DNA from: Pseudomonas cichorii
Lineage (GTDB): Bacteria; Pseudomonadota; Gammaproteobacteria; Pseudomonadales; Pseudomonadaceae
Assembly (NCBI RefSeq): GCF_015471405.1
Contig: NZ_BLVZ01000022.1
Coordinates: 26,971-90,970 of the forward strand
Direction of reading: 5' to 3'
DNA length: 64,000 nucleotides
A program made the translations under genes and the position numbers. Shown in pieces: positions 50,278 to 61,328 of this stretch. The stretch's first letter is position 1; the number at the start of each line of letters is the position of its first letter. The notes under the pieces were generated by a model. It saw nothing but the letters and a program-made list of their open reading frames with translations. It was not told the DNA's origin and ran no database searches.

Positions 50278-50704
50278 GCAGCTCTTTGGCTCGCTGGCAA
50301 AAGGCATCTACAAGGGTATTCGCAGCCTGATTGAACAGTGGCCCCAAGGTGGCACGCACAATGGAGCCAGCATAATCGAAGGTAAGGTCCAGGCTGATCT
50401 TGCAGGCCTTTTCACCCAGCGGCTTGAATGTCCAGACGCCATGCAACTGGTTGAAAGGTCCTTCCACCAGATCCATCACAATGGACTCTCCTGGCACGAG
50501 TACATTGCGCGTTACAAATTTCTGGCTAAGGCCCCCCTTGGCGACCTCCAGACTTGCGCGCATGTGCGTCTCGCTTTCTTCAAGCACCACCGAGGAAGAA
50601 CACCAAGGCAGAAACTCGGGATAGCGAGCCACATCATTGACCAGGTCGTACAGAAACCGGGCCGGATACGGCAAAAGAGCCGAGCGCTGAATATGCGTAG
50701 TCAT
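50270..50704 (-). CDS. ratA: RatA/COQ10-like START-domain protein
   Basis: The 144-residue polyketide-cyclase/START-fold protein has the standard opening IQRSALLPYPARFLYDLVNDVARYPEFLPWC and the helix-grip end GPLFNQAANTLVDAFCQRAKEL. E. coli RatA has been described as an inhibitor of 70S assembly, while eukaryotic COQ10 homologues bind ubiquinone; which applies here is open. An ORF extension to 50809 is rejected for MTTHIQRSALL at 50704. It is divergent from smpB. Confidence 0.94.
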   Translation of the reverse strand: MTTHIQRSALLPYPARFLYDLVNDVARYPEFLPWCSSSVVLEESETHMRASLEVAKGGLSQKFVTRNVLVPGESIVMDLVEGPFNQLHGVWTFKPLGEKACKISLDLTFDYAGSIVRATLGPLFNQAANTLVDAFCQRAKELHV

Positions 50705-50829
50705 GTGAGCGTCATTTCCAAAGCTGAGCGGCAAACAAAGAGTAAGCATTGTCCGGGATTCATCCATCGTGCTCAAGCGCACGCTTTCCCGTAGCCGACA
50801 TTGAAGCAACTCCCTATAATGCCGCCCCT

Positions 50830-51312
50830 ATGGCTAAGCTCAAGAAACATCCCACAGGGACCATCGCGCAAAATAAAAAGGCGCGTCACGATTACTTCAT
50901 CGAACACAAGTTCGAGGCCGGTCTGGTCCTGGCTGGCTGGGAAGTAAAAAGCCTGCGTGCCAACAAGGTACAGCTGGTCGACAGTTATGTGTTGCTCAAG
51001 GATGGCGAGGCCTGGCTGATGGGCAGCCATATCACGCCGCTCAAGACCGCCAGCACACACGTCATCGCTGACCCGACACGCACCCGCAAACTGTTGCTGA
51101 ACCAGCGCGAGCTTGAAAAGCTCACAAGCTCGGTGCAGCAGAAAGGTTATGCCTGCGTAGCCCTTTCCCTTTACTGGAAGCAGCACTTGATCAAGTGCGA
51201 AATTGCTCTGGGTAAAGGCAAGAAGGAATACGACAAGCGCCATACCGAGCGAGAGCGCGATTCGGATCGCGAGCTGCAACGGGCTGTGCGCAGCAAGGGC
51301 AAGGACGACTGA
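50830..51312 (+). CDS. smpB: SsrA-binding protein SmpB
   Basis: SmpB binds tmRNA and brings it to stalled ribosomes. The 160-residue protein contains the beta-barrel core (HDYFIEHKFEAGLVLAGWEVKSLRANKVQLVDSYV), the RTRKLLLN segment and the basic C-terminal tail (KGKKEYDKRHTERERDSDRELQRAVRSKG) that occupies the mRNA channel. An upstream in-frame extension to 50749 is rejected. Its RNA partner ssrA lies in the same window, about 9 kb downstream. Confidence 0.98.
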   Translation: MAKLKKHPTGTIAQNKKARHDYFIEHKFEAGLVLAGWEVKSLRANKVQLVDSYVLLKDGEAWLMGSHITPLKTASTHVIADPTRTRKLLLNQRELEKLTSSVQQKGYACVALSLYWKQHLIKCEIALGKGKKEYDKRHTERERDSDRELQRAVRSKGKDD

Positions 51313-51331
51313 TCCAAGCCCCTTGTGTGTG

Positions 51332-51359
51332 AGCGAATTCATTCGCGGATGAATTCGCT
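51332..51359. repeat. REP-like palindrome between smpB and lldR
   Basis: AGCGAATTCAT (51332-51342), loop TCGCGG, ATGAATTCGCT (51349-51359): a perfect 11-base stem between convergent genes. The CGCGGATGAATTCGCT arm matches the repeat at 12996-13025. It may double as a 3' transcript stabiliser. Confidence 0.7.
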
Positions 51360-51370
51360 ACGGTGATCCA

Positions 51371-52138
51371 TCACATATTATTGCGGCGCTCCGCACGCGC
51401 TGTGCGTTGAACCTGTTGCCGCACTTCCTCCAGCACTTCCTGCACATAGGTCAGGTGGCGGCTGGACACCTCCCGCGCATCCTCGGCGCGCCCTTCGATA
51501 ATCGCCAGATACAACTCACGATGCTGCTGAATGAGCATGTCGCGGGTTTCAGTGCGGTGCTGGTACATGCCGCCAATATTGATCACCACATTGCGCTTGA
51601 GCAGGTCGAACAAACCACGAATCGTATGCAGCAGCACTGTGTTATGGCTGGCCTCGGCAATCGCCAGGTGGAAACTGGCATCGGCAGCACCCTCCTCGGC
51701 CCGGCTCACTTCATCAGTGCTGGTGTAGCAATCCTGCAACGTATCGAACGCTTCACGCAGGCGCTCGCGATCCACATCGGTGGCACGCAGGGCCGCGTAG
51801 TAGGCGCAAGAGGCTTCCAGAGTGTGGCGAAACTCCAGCAGGTCTCGCTGGGCATCAGGGCTGCTTTCCAATAGATGAAGCAGCGGGTCGCTGAAGGTCG
51901 AGCCCAGGTTCTCGACCACATAGTTACCACCACCCTGACGACTGACCAGCAACCCCTTGGCAGTCAGCTTCTGGATGGCTTCGCGCAGCGAAGGACGCGA
52001 GACACCGAACTGCTCGGCAAGGGCTCGCTCTGCTGGCAGGCGTCCACCTGACTTGAGCGTGCCTTCAAGAATCATTCGTTCCAGCTGCTCGACAATGTCA
52101 TCAGACAAACGGCGCTGACGCACCTGATCAAAACCCAT
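51371..52138 (-). CDS. lldR: FadR/GntR-family lactate-responsive repressor LldR
   Basis: A 255-residue GntR-family regulator of the FadR subfamily: N-terminal winged helix (DDIVEQLERMILEGTLKSGGRLPAERALAEQFGVSRPSLREAIQKL) and a C-terminal FCD ligand-binding domain with metal-binding residues around SFHLAIAEASHN and HRELYLAIIEG. It is divergent from the lactate operon, and an LldR-type operator lies in the shared gap, so lactate is the likely inducer. C-terminal residues are strongly basic. Confidence 0.93.
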   Translation of the reverse strand: MGFDQVRQRRLSDDIVEQLERMILEGTLKSGGRLPAERALAEQFGVSRPSLREAIQKLTAKGLLVSRQGGGNYVVENLGSTFSDPLLHLLESSPDAQRDLLEFRHTLEASCAYYAALRATDVDRERLREAFDTLQDCYTSTDEVSRAEEGAADASFHLAIAEASHNTVLLHTIRGLFDLLKRNVVINIGGMYQHRTETRDMLIQQHRELYLAIIEGRAEDAREVSSRHLTYVQEVLEEVRQQVQRTARAERRNNM

Positions 52139-52272
52139 AACCCCTCACTTCACACCCAGCTCTATTAGCGGGACCGCACATTCTGGCTTATCGCAGCCCT
52201 TCAGGCATCAGCCAGATGCAGCAGGCTAACCGCATTTTCCTGCGCACCCGACCAAAGTCCTGACGAGACAAA

Positions 52273-52302
52273 TTGACACATCAATAGCAAGGCTTCTAAC
52301 CT
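52273..52302 (+). promoter_or_regulatory. Predicted sigma70 promoter of the lactate operon
   Basis: A perfect -35 TTGACA (52273-52278) is followed at 18 bases by a weak -10 TAACCT (52297-52302). The operator begins 18 bases past the -10, consistent with repression at the start site. Confidence 0.6.
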
Positions 52303-52319
52303 AGCGATCAGACATTGTA

Positions 52320-52336
52320 AATTGGTATTACCAATT
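52320..52336 (+). promoter_or_regulatory. LldR operator
   Basis: AATTGGTATTACCAATT is a 17-base palindrome-type site with arms AATTGG and CCAATT. It agrees with the LldR operator I recall from P. aeruginosa (AATTGGCCCTACCAATT) in both arms and the TA centre. Confidence 0.85.
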
Positions 52337-52484
52337 TTCCAATGCCAGCATCCGATGGCTGACCTCCATCACGCTGCAAGACCTTTCGATCAGAAAGGCT
52401 TGAGCTGGTGAACTGTGCGATTCGTCCACCATGCGCACGACACAGAACACCGGGCCTTACCAAAAACAATTAGGGGCCACCTAC

Positions 52485-54176
52485 ATGCAGACTTGGCAAC
52501 AACTCTATACACCTCTGGGCAGCCTGGGCCTTTCCGCCACCGCTGCGCTCATCCCCATCGTCTTCTTCTTTCTGGCACTGGCCGTCTTCAGGCTCAAAGG
52601 CCATGTCGCGGGCAGCATCACACTGGCGCTGTCGGTTCTGGTTGCGATCTTCGCCTTCCAGATGCCTGCCGACATGGCTCTGGCCGCCGCTGGATACGGG
52701 TTCGCCTATGGCTTGTGGCCCATCGCATGGATCATCGTCGCGGCGGTTTTTCTCTACAAACTGACAGTCAAAAGCGGCCAGTTCGAGATCATCCGCAGTT
52801 CGGTCATGTCCATTACCGATGACCAGCGCCTGCAAGTGCTGCTGATTGGTTTCTGCTTCGGTGCCTTCCTGGAAGGCGCAGCCGGTTTCGGCGCGCCAGT
52901 CGCGATTACCGCAGCCTTGCTGGTCGGGCTGGGGCTCAACCCGCTGTATGCCGCCGGCCTGTGCCTGATCGCCAATACTGCTCCCGTAGCCTTTGGCGCT
53001 CTGGGCATTCCGATCATTGTGGCCGGGCAGGTTTCGGGGATCGATGCGTTCAAGATCGGCGCCATGGCCGGCCGCCAGCTACCGCTGCTGTCAGTGTTCG
53101 TGCCGTTCTGGCTGATGTTCATGATGGATGGCGTACGAGGTGTCAAAGAAACCTGGCCTGCCGCACTTATTGCCGGCTTCAGCTTTGCAGTCACCCAGTA
53201 TTTCACCTCCAACTTCATTGGCCCCGAGTTGCCGGACATCACTTCGGCGCTGGTCAGCATCGTGTCGCTGACACTGTTCCTGAAAGTCTGGCAGCCGCAA
53301 CGTGCTTCGGACGCGGTCGTCGTCAGCGGTGGCTCGGCAGCTGTCGCGGGCAGCTCCGGTGGTTTCGGCCAGCCACGCACCACCGTCAAGTCGCCCTACA
53401 GCCTGGGCCAGATCATCAAGGCCTGGTCGCCCTTCCTGATCCTGACCGCCATGGTCACGGTCTGGACGCTCAAGCCCTTCAAAGCGATGTTCGCGGCGGG
53501 TGGTGCTCTGCAAGCCTGGACCATCAACATCGCAGTCCCGTATCTGGACCAATTGGTGATCAAAGGCACGCCCATCGTTGCCAAGGCCACCGCCATGCCA
53601 GCGGTCTACAAGTTCGACCTGATCGCCGCGTCGGGCACAGCGATTCTGTTCTCGGCCATCCTGGCCATGATCGTCTTGCGCATCAGCCCTAAGATTGGTC
53701 TGACCACTTTTAAAGAAACCCTGATCGAGCTGCGCTGGGCCATCGTCTCCATTGGCATGGTGCTGGCCTTCGCCTTCGTCATGAACTACTCGGGCATGTC
53801 CTCGACACTGGCGCTGGTGCTGGCTGGCACGGGCTCTGCGTTCCCGTTCTTCTCGCCGTTCCTCGGCTGGCTGGGCGTGTTTCTGACGGGCTCCGATACT
53901 TCGGCCAATGCCTTGTTCGGTTCCCTGCAAGCCACTACTGCCCACCAGATCGGCGTCAGTGACGTGTTGATGGTCGCCGCCAACTCCAGCGGTGGCGTGA
54001 CCGGCAAGATGATTTCGCCGCAATCCATAGCCGTGGCCTGCGCCGCGACAGGGCTGGTCGGCAGGGAATCGGACCTGTTCCGCTTCACCCTCAAGCACAG
54101 CCTGTTTTTCGCCACCATCGTGGGCTGCATCACTTATGCACAGGCCTACTGGTTCACCGGCATGATCGTTCACTGA
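52485..54176 (+). CDS. lldP: L-lactate permease LldP
   Basis: LldP imports L- and D-lactate and glycolate with protons. The 563-residue protein has about 12-14 membrane segments and the LctP-family landmarks GFCFGAFLEGAAGFGAPVAITAALLVGLG, LGIPIIVAGQVSGID and a C-terminal block with FLTGSDTSANALFGSLQ and ANSSGGVTGKMISPQSIAVACAA. The ATG at 52485 (MQTWQQLYTPLGS) is the family start. First gene of the lactate operon. Confidence 0.97.
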   Translation: MQTWQQLYTPLGSLGLSATAALIPIVFFFLALAVFRLKGHVAGSITLALSVLVAIFAFQMPADMALAAAGYGFAYGLWPIAWIIVAAVFLYKLTVKSGQFEIIRSSVMSITDDQRLQVLLIGFCFGAFLEGAAGFGAPVAITAALLVGLGLNPLYAAGLCLIANTAPVAFGALGIPIIVAGQVSGIDAFKIGAMAGRQLPLLSVFVPFWLMFMMDGVRGVKETWPAALIAGFSFAVTQYFTSNFIGPELPDITSALVSIVSLTLFLKVWQPQRASDAVVVSGGSAAVAGSSGGFGQPRTTVKSPYSLGQIIKAWSPFLILTAMVTVWTLKPFKAMFAAGGALQAWTINIAVPYLDQLVIKGTPIVAKATAMPAVYKFDLIAASGTAILFSAILAMIVLRISPKIGLTTFKETLIELRWAIVSIGMVLAFAFVMNYSGMSSTLALVLAGTGSAFPFFSPFLGWLGVFLTGSDTSANALFGSLQATTAHQIGVSDVLMVAANSSGGVTGKMISPQSIAVACAATGLVGRESDLFRFTLKHSLFFATIVGCITYAQAYWFTGMIVH

Positions 54177-54196
54177 TTACAAAAAGACGCGAAGCC

Positions 54197-54225
54197 CTGA
54201 CGCCGGCCCCAACCACCGGCGTCAG
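54197..54225 (+). promoter_or_regulatory. Intra-operon hairpin between lldP and lutA
   Basis: CTGACGCCGG (54197-54206) pairs perfectly with CCGGCGTCAG (54216-54225) across a 9-base loop. There is no T run, so a role in mRNA processing or stability is more likely than termination. Confidence 0.6.
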
Positions 54226-54273
54226 CCATTCATGCCCTGAGCGGATAACCGGGCCCACCCGGAGAAACACCTG

Positions 54274-55098
54274 ATGAGCGAGCTTTTCTACAACGCCTCA
54301 CCCAATGCCACCCGCGTCGCGCCACCGCGTCATGGGCCACGGCAATACCCGACTGAAAAACCGCAGCGGGTTTACCTGTTCGGCACCTGCGTGGTCGACC
54401 TGTTTTTCCCTGACGCCGGGATGGACGCCATTCACCTGCTCGAACGCGAAGGTATCCAGGTCGACTACCCTCAAGAACAAAGCTGCTGCGGACAACCGGC
54501 CTACACCAGTGGCTACACCGAGCAGGCCCGGGAAGTGGCACGCGCTCAACTGGCGCTGTTCGCGGGGGACGATCCGGTCATCGTGCCTTCTGGCTCTTGC
54601 GCCGGAATGTTTCGCGAACATTATCCCGAACTGTTCAAGGACGAGCCTCACACCCTTGAGCAGGTTCGCGCCCTGGCTGCACGAACCTATGAGCTGACCG
54701 AATTCCTGCTGTTCGTCTGCAAGACCCGACTGAACGATCAAGGCCAACCGATCAAGATTGCCCTGCACACCTCCTGCTCGGCGCGTCGTGAAATGAACAC
54801 CCACCTGCATGCTCGCGAACTGCTGTCGCAACTGGGCAATGTCGAGCGTGTGGATCACGATCATGAAAGCGAATGCTGCGGCTTCGGTGGGACATTCAGC
54901 GTGCGCATGCCGGATATTTCCGGAGCGATGGTGGCCGACAAGACACGCGCCCTGAAGGAGTCCGGTGCAGACCAGATTCTCACCGCCGATTGCGGCTGCC
55001 TGATGAACATCAACGGCTCACTGGAAAAACAACGCGAATCCCTGCGCGGCCTGCATCTGGCCAGCTTCTTGTGGCAACGTACCGGAGGACAGCGATGA
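54274..55098 (+). CDS. lutA: Lactate utilisation protein LutA (LldE, YkgE type)
   Basis: LutA is the CCG-domain subunit of the LutABC L-lactate dehydrogenase. The 274-residue protein carries two cysteine-rich CCG domains: the first with QSCCGQPAYTSGY and SGSCAGMFREHYPE, the second with HTSCSARRE and ESECCGFGGTFSVRMPDIS, both of which ligate Fe-S or heterodisulfide-type centres in relatives. GGAGA precedes the ATG. It overlaps lutB by 4 bases (ATGA). Confidence 0.94.
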   Translation: MSELFYNASPNATRVAPPRHGPRQYPTEKPQRVYLFGTCVVDLFFPDAGMDAIHLLEREGIQVDYPQEQSCCGQPAYTSGYTEQAREVARAQLALFAGDDPVIVPSGSCAGMFREHYPELFKDEPHTLEQVRALAARTYELTEFLLFVCKTRLNDQGQPIKIALHTSCSARREMNTHLHARELLSQLGNVERVDHDHESECCGFGGTFSVRMPDISGAMVADKTRALKESGADQILTADCGCLMNINGSLEKQRESLRGLHLASFLWQRTGGQR

Positions 55099-56552
55099 AC
55101 ACGCAAACCCGGATTCCGGCCGTGGAAGTCGAGACAGACTTCCGCTCCCGCGCCCATCAGGCCCTTGGCGACACCCAGTTGCGCGGCAACTTCCGACGCG
55201 CCATGGACTCGCTGATGACCAAGCGTGCAGCAGCCTTCAGCGACCCCGAAGAACGTGAAGACCTACGCGAACTGGGCAATGCGATTCGTGCACGGGCCTT
55301 GTCCAGGCTGCCGGATCTGCTGGAGCAGCTTGAACGCAATCTGATCCGCAACGGCGTGAAGGTGCATTGGGCCGAAACCGTCGAGCAGGCCAATGACATC
55401 GTGCTCTCCATCGTCAACGCCCACGAAGCCAGACAGGTGATCAAAGGCAAGTCGATGGTCAGCGAAGAGATGGAAATGAACGACTTCCTGGGCGAGCGCG
55501 GCGTCGAGTGTCTGGAAGCGGACATGGGCGAATACATCGTGCAGATGGACCACGAAAAGCCCTCGCACATCATCATGCCGGCCATCCACAAGAACGCCGG
55601 TCAGGTGGGAAAACTGTTCCATGAAAAGCTGGGTGTCGATTACACCACCGACGTCGACCAGTTGATCCAGATCGGCCGTCGTGTGCTGCGCCAGAAATTC
55701 TTTGAAGCGGATATCGGCGTCTCCGGCGTCAACTTCGCGATAGCCGAAACCGGCACCTTGCTCCTCGTCGAGAACGAGGGTAACGGGCGTATGGTCACCA
55801 GCGTACCACCCGTGCATATCGCCGTGACCGGCATCGAGAAAGTCGTCGAAAACCTGCGCGACACCATCCCCTTGCTGTCACTGCTGACCCGCTCGGCACT
55901 GGGCATTCCGATCACGACCTACGTCAATATGATCTCCGGCCCGCGCAAGCCCCACGAACTGGATGGCCCGCAGGAAGTGCATCTGGTGCTGCTGGACAAC
56001 GGCCGCACCCAGGCCTTTGCCGACAGCGAATTGCGCCAGACCCTGAACTGCATTCGTTGCGGCGCATGCATGAATCATTGCCCGGTCTATACCCGCGTCG
56101 GCGGCCACACCTACGGCGAGGTGTATCCCGGCCCCATCGGCAAGATCATCACGCCGCACATGGCGGGCCTGAGCAAAGTGCCAGATCACCCCAGCGCCTC
56201 ATCGCTCTGCGGTGCATGTGGCGAAGTCTGCCCGGTGAAGATCCCGATTCCCGCCTTGCTGCGCCGCCTGCGCGAAGAAAACGTCAAGGCACCGGATGCA
56301 CCCGACCGCGTGATGCGCGATCAGGGTCGCAAGTACTCGCGCAAGGAACGCCTGATCTGGAATGCCTGGTCGAAACTCAATACCTCGCCGGGCCTGTATC
56401 GCGCATTCGTTTACCTCGCCACACGCTTACGCAGCCTGATGCCTGGCGATGTCGGGCCATGGACACAAAACCATAGCGCCCCAAAGCCCGCAGCCCGCTC
56501 CCTGCATGAAATGGCACGCGAGCATCTGAAAAAGCGGCCCGGAGAACTCTGA
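55095..56552 (+). CDS. lutB: Lactate utilisation iron-sulfur protein LutB (LldF, YkgF type)
   Basis: LutB is the iron-sulfur subunit of LutABC. The 485-residue protein has an LUD domain in the N-terminal two thirds (KVHWAETVEQANDIVLSIVNAH...GVNFAIAETGTLLLVENEGNGRM) and two 4Fe-4S motifs CIRCGACMNHCPVY and CGACGEVCPVKIPI (about 315-385), then a C-terminal helical tail. The ORF is open upstream to 54873, but the ATG at 55095, overlapping the lutA stop, is the real start. Confidence 0.95.
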   Translation: MNTQTRIPAVEVETDFRSRAHQALGDTQLRGNFRRAMDSLMTKRAAAFSDPEEREDLRELGNAIRARALSRLPDLLEQLERNLIRNGVKVHWAETVEQANDIVLSIVNAHEARQVIKGKSMVSEEMEMNDFLGERGVECLEADMGEYIVQMDHEKPSHIIMPAIHKNAGQVGKLFHEKLGVDYTTDVDQLIQIGRRVLRQKFFEADIGVSGVNFAIAETGTLLLVENEGNGRMVTSVPPVHIAVTGIEKVVENLRDTIPLLSLLTRSALGIPITTYVNMISGPRKPHELDGPQEVHLVLLDNGRTQAFADSELRQTLNCIRCGACMNHCPVYTRVGGHTYGEVYPGPIGKIITPHMAGLSKVPDHPSASSLCGACGEVCPVKIPIPALLRRLREENVKAPDAPDRVMRDQGRKYSRKERLIWNAWSKLNTSPGLYRAFVYLATRLRSLMPGDVGPWTQNHSAPKPAARSLHEMAREHLKKRPGEL

Positions 56553-57219
56553 TGAGCGCCAAGCAAAACATCCTCGCCAAACTGCGTCAGAGCCTGACAG
56601 GAACGACGCCGATTACTGACAATTTCAATGAAGCCCTGGTGACAGCCCCCTGGACCTACGCTCCTGAAGAGCGGGTCGCCCAGCTACGCAAGCTGATGGA
56701 GGCCGTGCATACGGAAATCCACCTGTGTACGGAATCGGACTGGCCCCGAAGGCTTGGCGAACTGGTGCATGATCGCCAACTGCCCAGCCTGCTGATCGCA
56801 CCCGGCACCGTCCATGGGCAGCGTGTCGCCGGACACTGGGCGACGCGCCCCGAACTGCCACCGCTCAAGACTTACGACCGCCCCATCGAGCAATGGAAGA
56901 AAGAGCTGTTCGATGACACACCAGCCAGTTTCACCGGCACCGTCGGGGCGATTGCTGCGACTGGCAGCCTGATCATCTGGCCGACCCGCGAAGAGCCGCG
57001 CTTGATGAGCCTGGTACCGCCTGTGCATTTCGCCCTGCTCAAGGCCAGCGAGATCTACGACAACCTCTGCGAAGCCCAGCGCAAACAGGACTGGACCGGC
57101 GGCATGCCGACCAATGCCCTGCTGGTTTCCGGCCCCTCCAAGACTGCCGATATCGAACAGGTGCTGGCTTACGGCGCCCACGGCCCCAAAGACCTTGTGG
57201 TCCTGATAGTGGAAGACGC

Positions 57220-57223
<4 letters not shown>
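56552..57223 (+). CDS. lutC: Lactate utilisation protein LutC (LldG, YkgG type)
   Basis: A 223-residue LUD-domain protein, the third subunit of LutABC. Conserved features are SFTGTVGAIAATGSLIIWPT, RLMSLVPPVHFALLKASEIYDNL and the SGPSKTADIEQVLAYGAHGPKDLVVLIVE ending. The start shares its A with the lutB stop, and the end overlaps dld by 4 bases, so all four genes are translationally coupled. Confidence 0.94.
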
Positions 57224-60030
<2,807 letters not shown>

Positions 60031-60169
60031 TGGCAACAGGCATTACAGGCATGAAAATAAATAGAACCCCTGCGTTTCAGCACAGTCCACCCTTGTAAGC
60101 CCGTATTTGAATGGGCTTCCCCAACCCATGGGCAAAGAGCCCAAGCGACCGGTAATCAAGGAGAGACAT

Positions 60170-60457
60170 ATGAAGCGTACCGCCCTGACTGGACTACTCC
60201 TCAGCTCTGTCATGCTGGCTTCCCCGGTGTTCGCCGCCGATGACTTGTGCGGCAGCAACTTGCAGACCATCAAGGACGCCCAGGTTTCCACCAACGTGAA
60301 CCTGAGCCCCGACCTGAAACAGTCCCTGGCAAAAACCGAAACCGACGCACGGGCCGCCCAGGCCAAAGGCGATAAAAAAACCTGCATCGAACTGACCACC
60401 CAAGCCATCACCGAACTGAAAAACCTCGGCTCGGGCAGCGAAGGCGGCAACCGGTAA
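60170..60457 (+). CDS. Small secreted protein, unknown function
   Basis: A 95-residue product with a clear signal peptide (MKRTALTGLLLSSVMLASPVFAADD, cleavage after AFA-type VFA near residue 22). The short mature part has two cysteines (DLCGSN and KTCIEL), which could form one disulfide, and is predicted mostly helical (LSPDLKQSLAKTETDARAAQAK). AAGGAGAG lies 8 bases before the ATG. An in-frame extension to 60107 is unlikely. I do not recognise a family. It lies between dld and ssrA on its own. Confidence 0.8.
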   Translation: MKRTALTGLLLSSVMLASPVFAADDLCGSNLQTIKDAQVSTNVNLSPDLKQSLAKTETDARAAQAKGDKKTCIELTTQAITELKNLGSGSEGGNR

Positions 60458-60467
60458 GAAAGCGCCT

Positions 60468-60497
60468 GACAAGGCCAGCCAGCGCGCTGGCCTTGTC
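60468..60497 (+). terminator. Hairpin after the small secreted protein gene
   Basis: GACAAGGCCAG (60468-60478) pairs perfectly with CTGGCCTTGTC (60487-60497) across an 8-base loop. There is no T run. It also lies just upstream of the ssrA promoter region. Confidence 0.6.
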
Positions 60498-60554
60498 GGC
60501 AAAGCAAGACGCGGGTCGACGCGCCCCATCAATTGGCGTAGACTCCCGCCCAAT

Positions 60555-60570
60555 GACTGCGAAAGCAGTC
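60555..60570 (+). promoter_or_regulatory. 5' leader hairpin of pre-tmRNA
   Basis: GACTGC (60555-60560), GAAA loop, GCAGTC (60565-60570) sits 2 bases before the mature 5' end of tmRNA. TAGACT at 60537-60542 is a possible -10 for the precursor, so the hairpin would be in the 5' leader removed by RNase P. Confidence 0.55.
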
Positions 60571-60572
60571 TC

Positions 60573-60964
60573 GGGGCCGATTAGGATTCGACGCCGGTGA
60601 TGAAACTTTAGGTGCATGCCGACTTGGTAACAGAAGTCGTAAATCCACTGTTGCAACTTTCTATAGTTGCCAATGACGAAAACTACGAGGGCTACGCTCT
60701 CGCTGCGTAAGCGGCGCGACTAGCTCTTCTGGTAGCTTCGGCTCCAGCAATCATCAGGGGATGCCTGTAAACCCGAAATGATTGTCATATAGAACAGGAT
60801 CGTCGCCTAGTACGTTGTGGACGAAGCGACTAAAACTTACACAGCTCGCCCAAAGCACCCTGCCCGTCGGGTCGCTGAGGGTTAACTTAATAGACACGGC
60901 TAAGCATGTAGTACCGACAGCGGAGTACTGGCGGACGGGGGTTCAAATCCCCCCGGCTCCACCA
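60573..60964 (+). ncRNA. ssrA: Transfer-messenger RNA (tmRNA)
   Basis: tmRNA rescues stalled ribosomes with SmpB. The 392-base gene begins GGGGCCGATTAGGATTCGAC and ends with the T-arm GGGGGTTCAAATCCCCCC and encoded ACCA; the two ends pair into the acceptor stem GGGGCC/GGCTCC. The tag reading frame begins at the resume codon GCC (60669) and encodes ANDENYEGYALAA with a TAA stop at 60708-60710. The 3' half carries the expected pseudoknot-rich sequence. The mobile element begins right after its 3' end. Confidence 0.98.
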
Positions 60965-60981
60965 CACAAGCCATACAAATC

Positions 60982-61014
60982 AAGCACTTAGCGTTTCTCG
61001 CAAGTGCTTTTTTT
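60982..61014 (+). terminator. Terminator downstream of ssrA
   Basis: AAGCACTT (60982-60989) and AAGTGCTT (61002-61009) with a 12-base loop and seven T's. It lies 17 bases beyond the tmRNA 3' end and may belong to either the core or the element. Confidence 0.88.
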
Positions 61015-61328
61015 GTGCCTTTTGGGGCCGTTTTGGCTGGGTAATGCCAGCTTAATGACAGCATGGAGATATTTATGCGTGGAAGCGCTAACCCATGTGC
61101 GCCTCATGCCAGCTCTCTACCTGGGCTCTGTATTCATAGCCAGCAATCTCACCTTCACTTCCTGCGCCAGGCTCACGGCTAACTTACTTCAAGGTGCGTT
61201 TAATACACCATTTCTGATGACGCACATCGACCCATCGCGTACATTTAGGGTCACACCATGGGATGTGTGGCAGATTTCTGATTTGCGCCTGAATCGCATC
61301 GATCCAGACCTTGCCAAGGAATGCCCTG
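61015..61328. other. Non-coding or remnant stretch at the left edge of the element
   Basis: No convincing gene. A 136-codon + frame (to 61414) starts inside the ssrA terminator and reads out of frame into the next gene. A - strand frame (61184-61390, ending ...WCIKRTLK) is short and unrecognised. The stretch may hold the promoter of the DprA-like gene or a decayed gene. Confidence 0.45.

Larger units (their letters stand above)
52139..52484. other. Regulatory region between lldR and lldP
   Basis: A 346-base divergent intergenic region. It contains the predicted lldP promoter and the LldR operator. The lldP leader after the operator is about 150 bases long. An in-frame lldP extension to 52431 is unlikely because AGGGG sits just before 52485. 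Confidence 0.6.
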
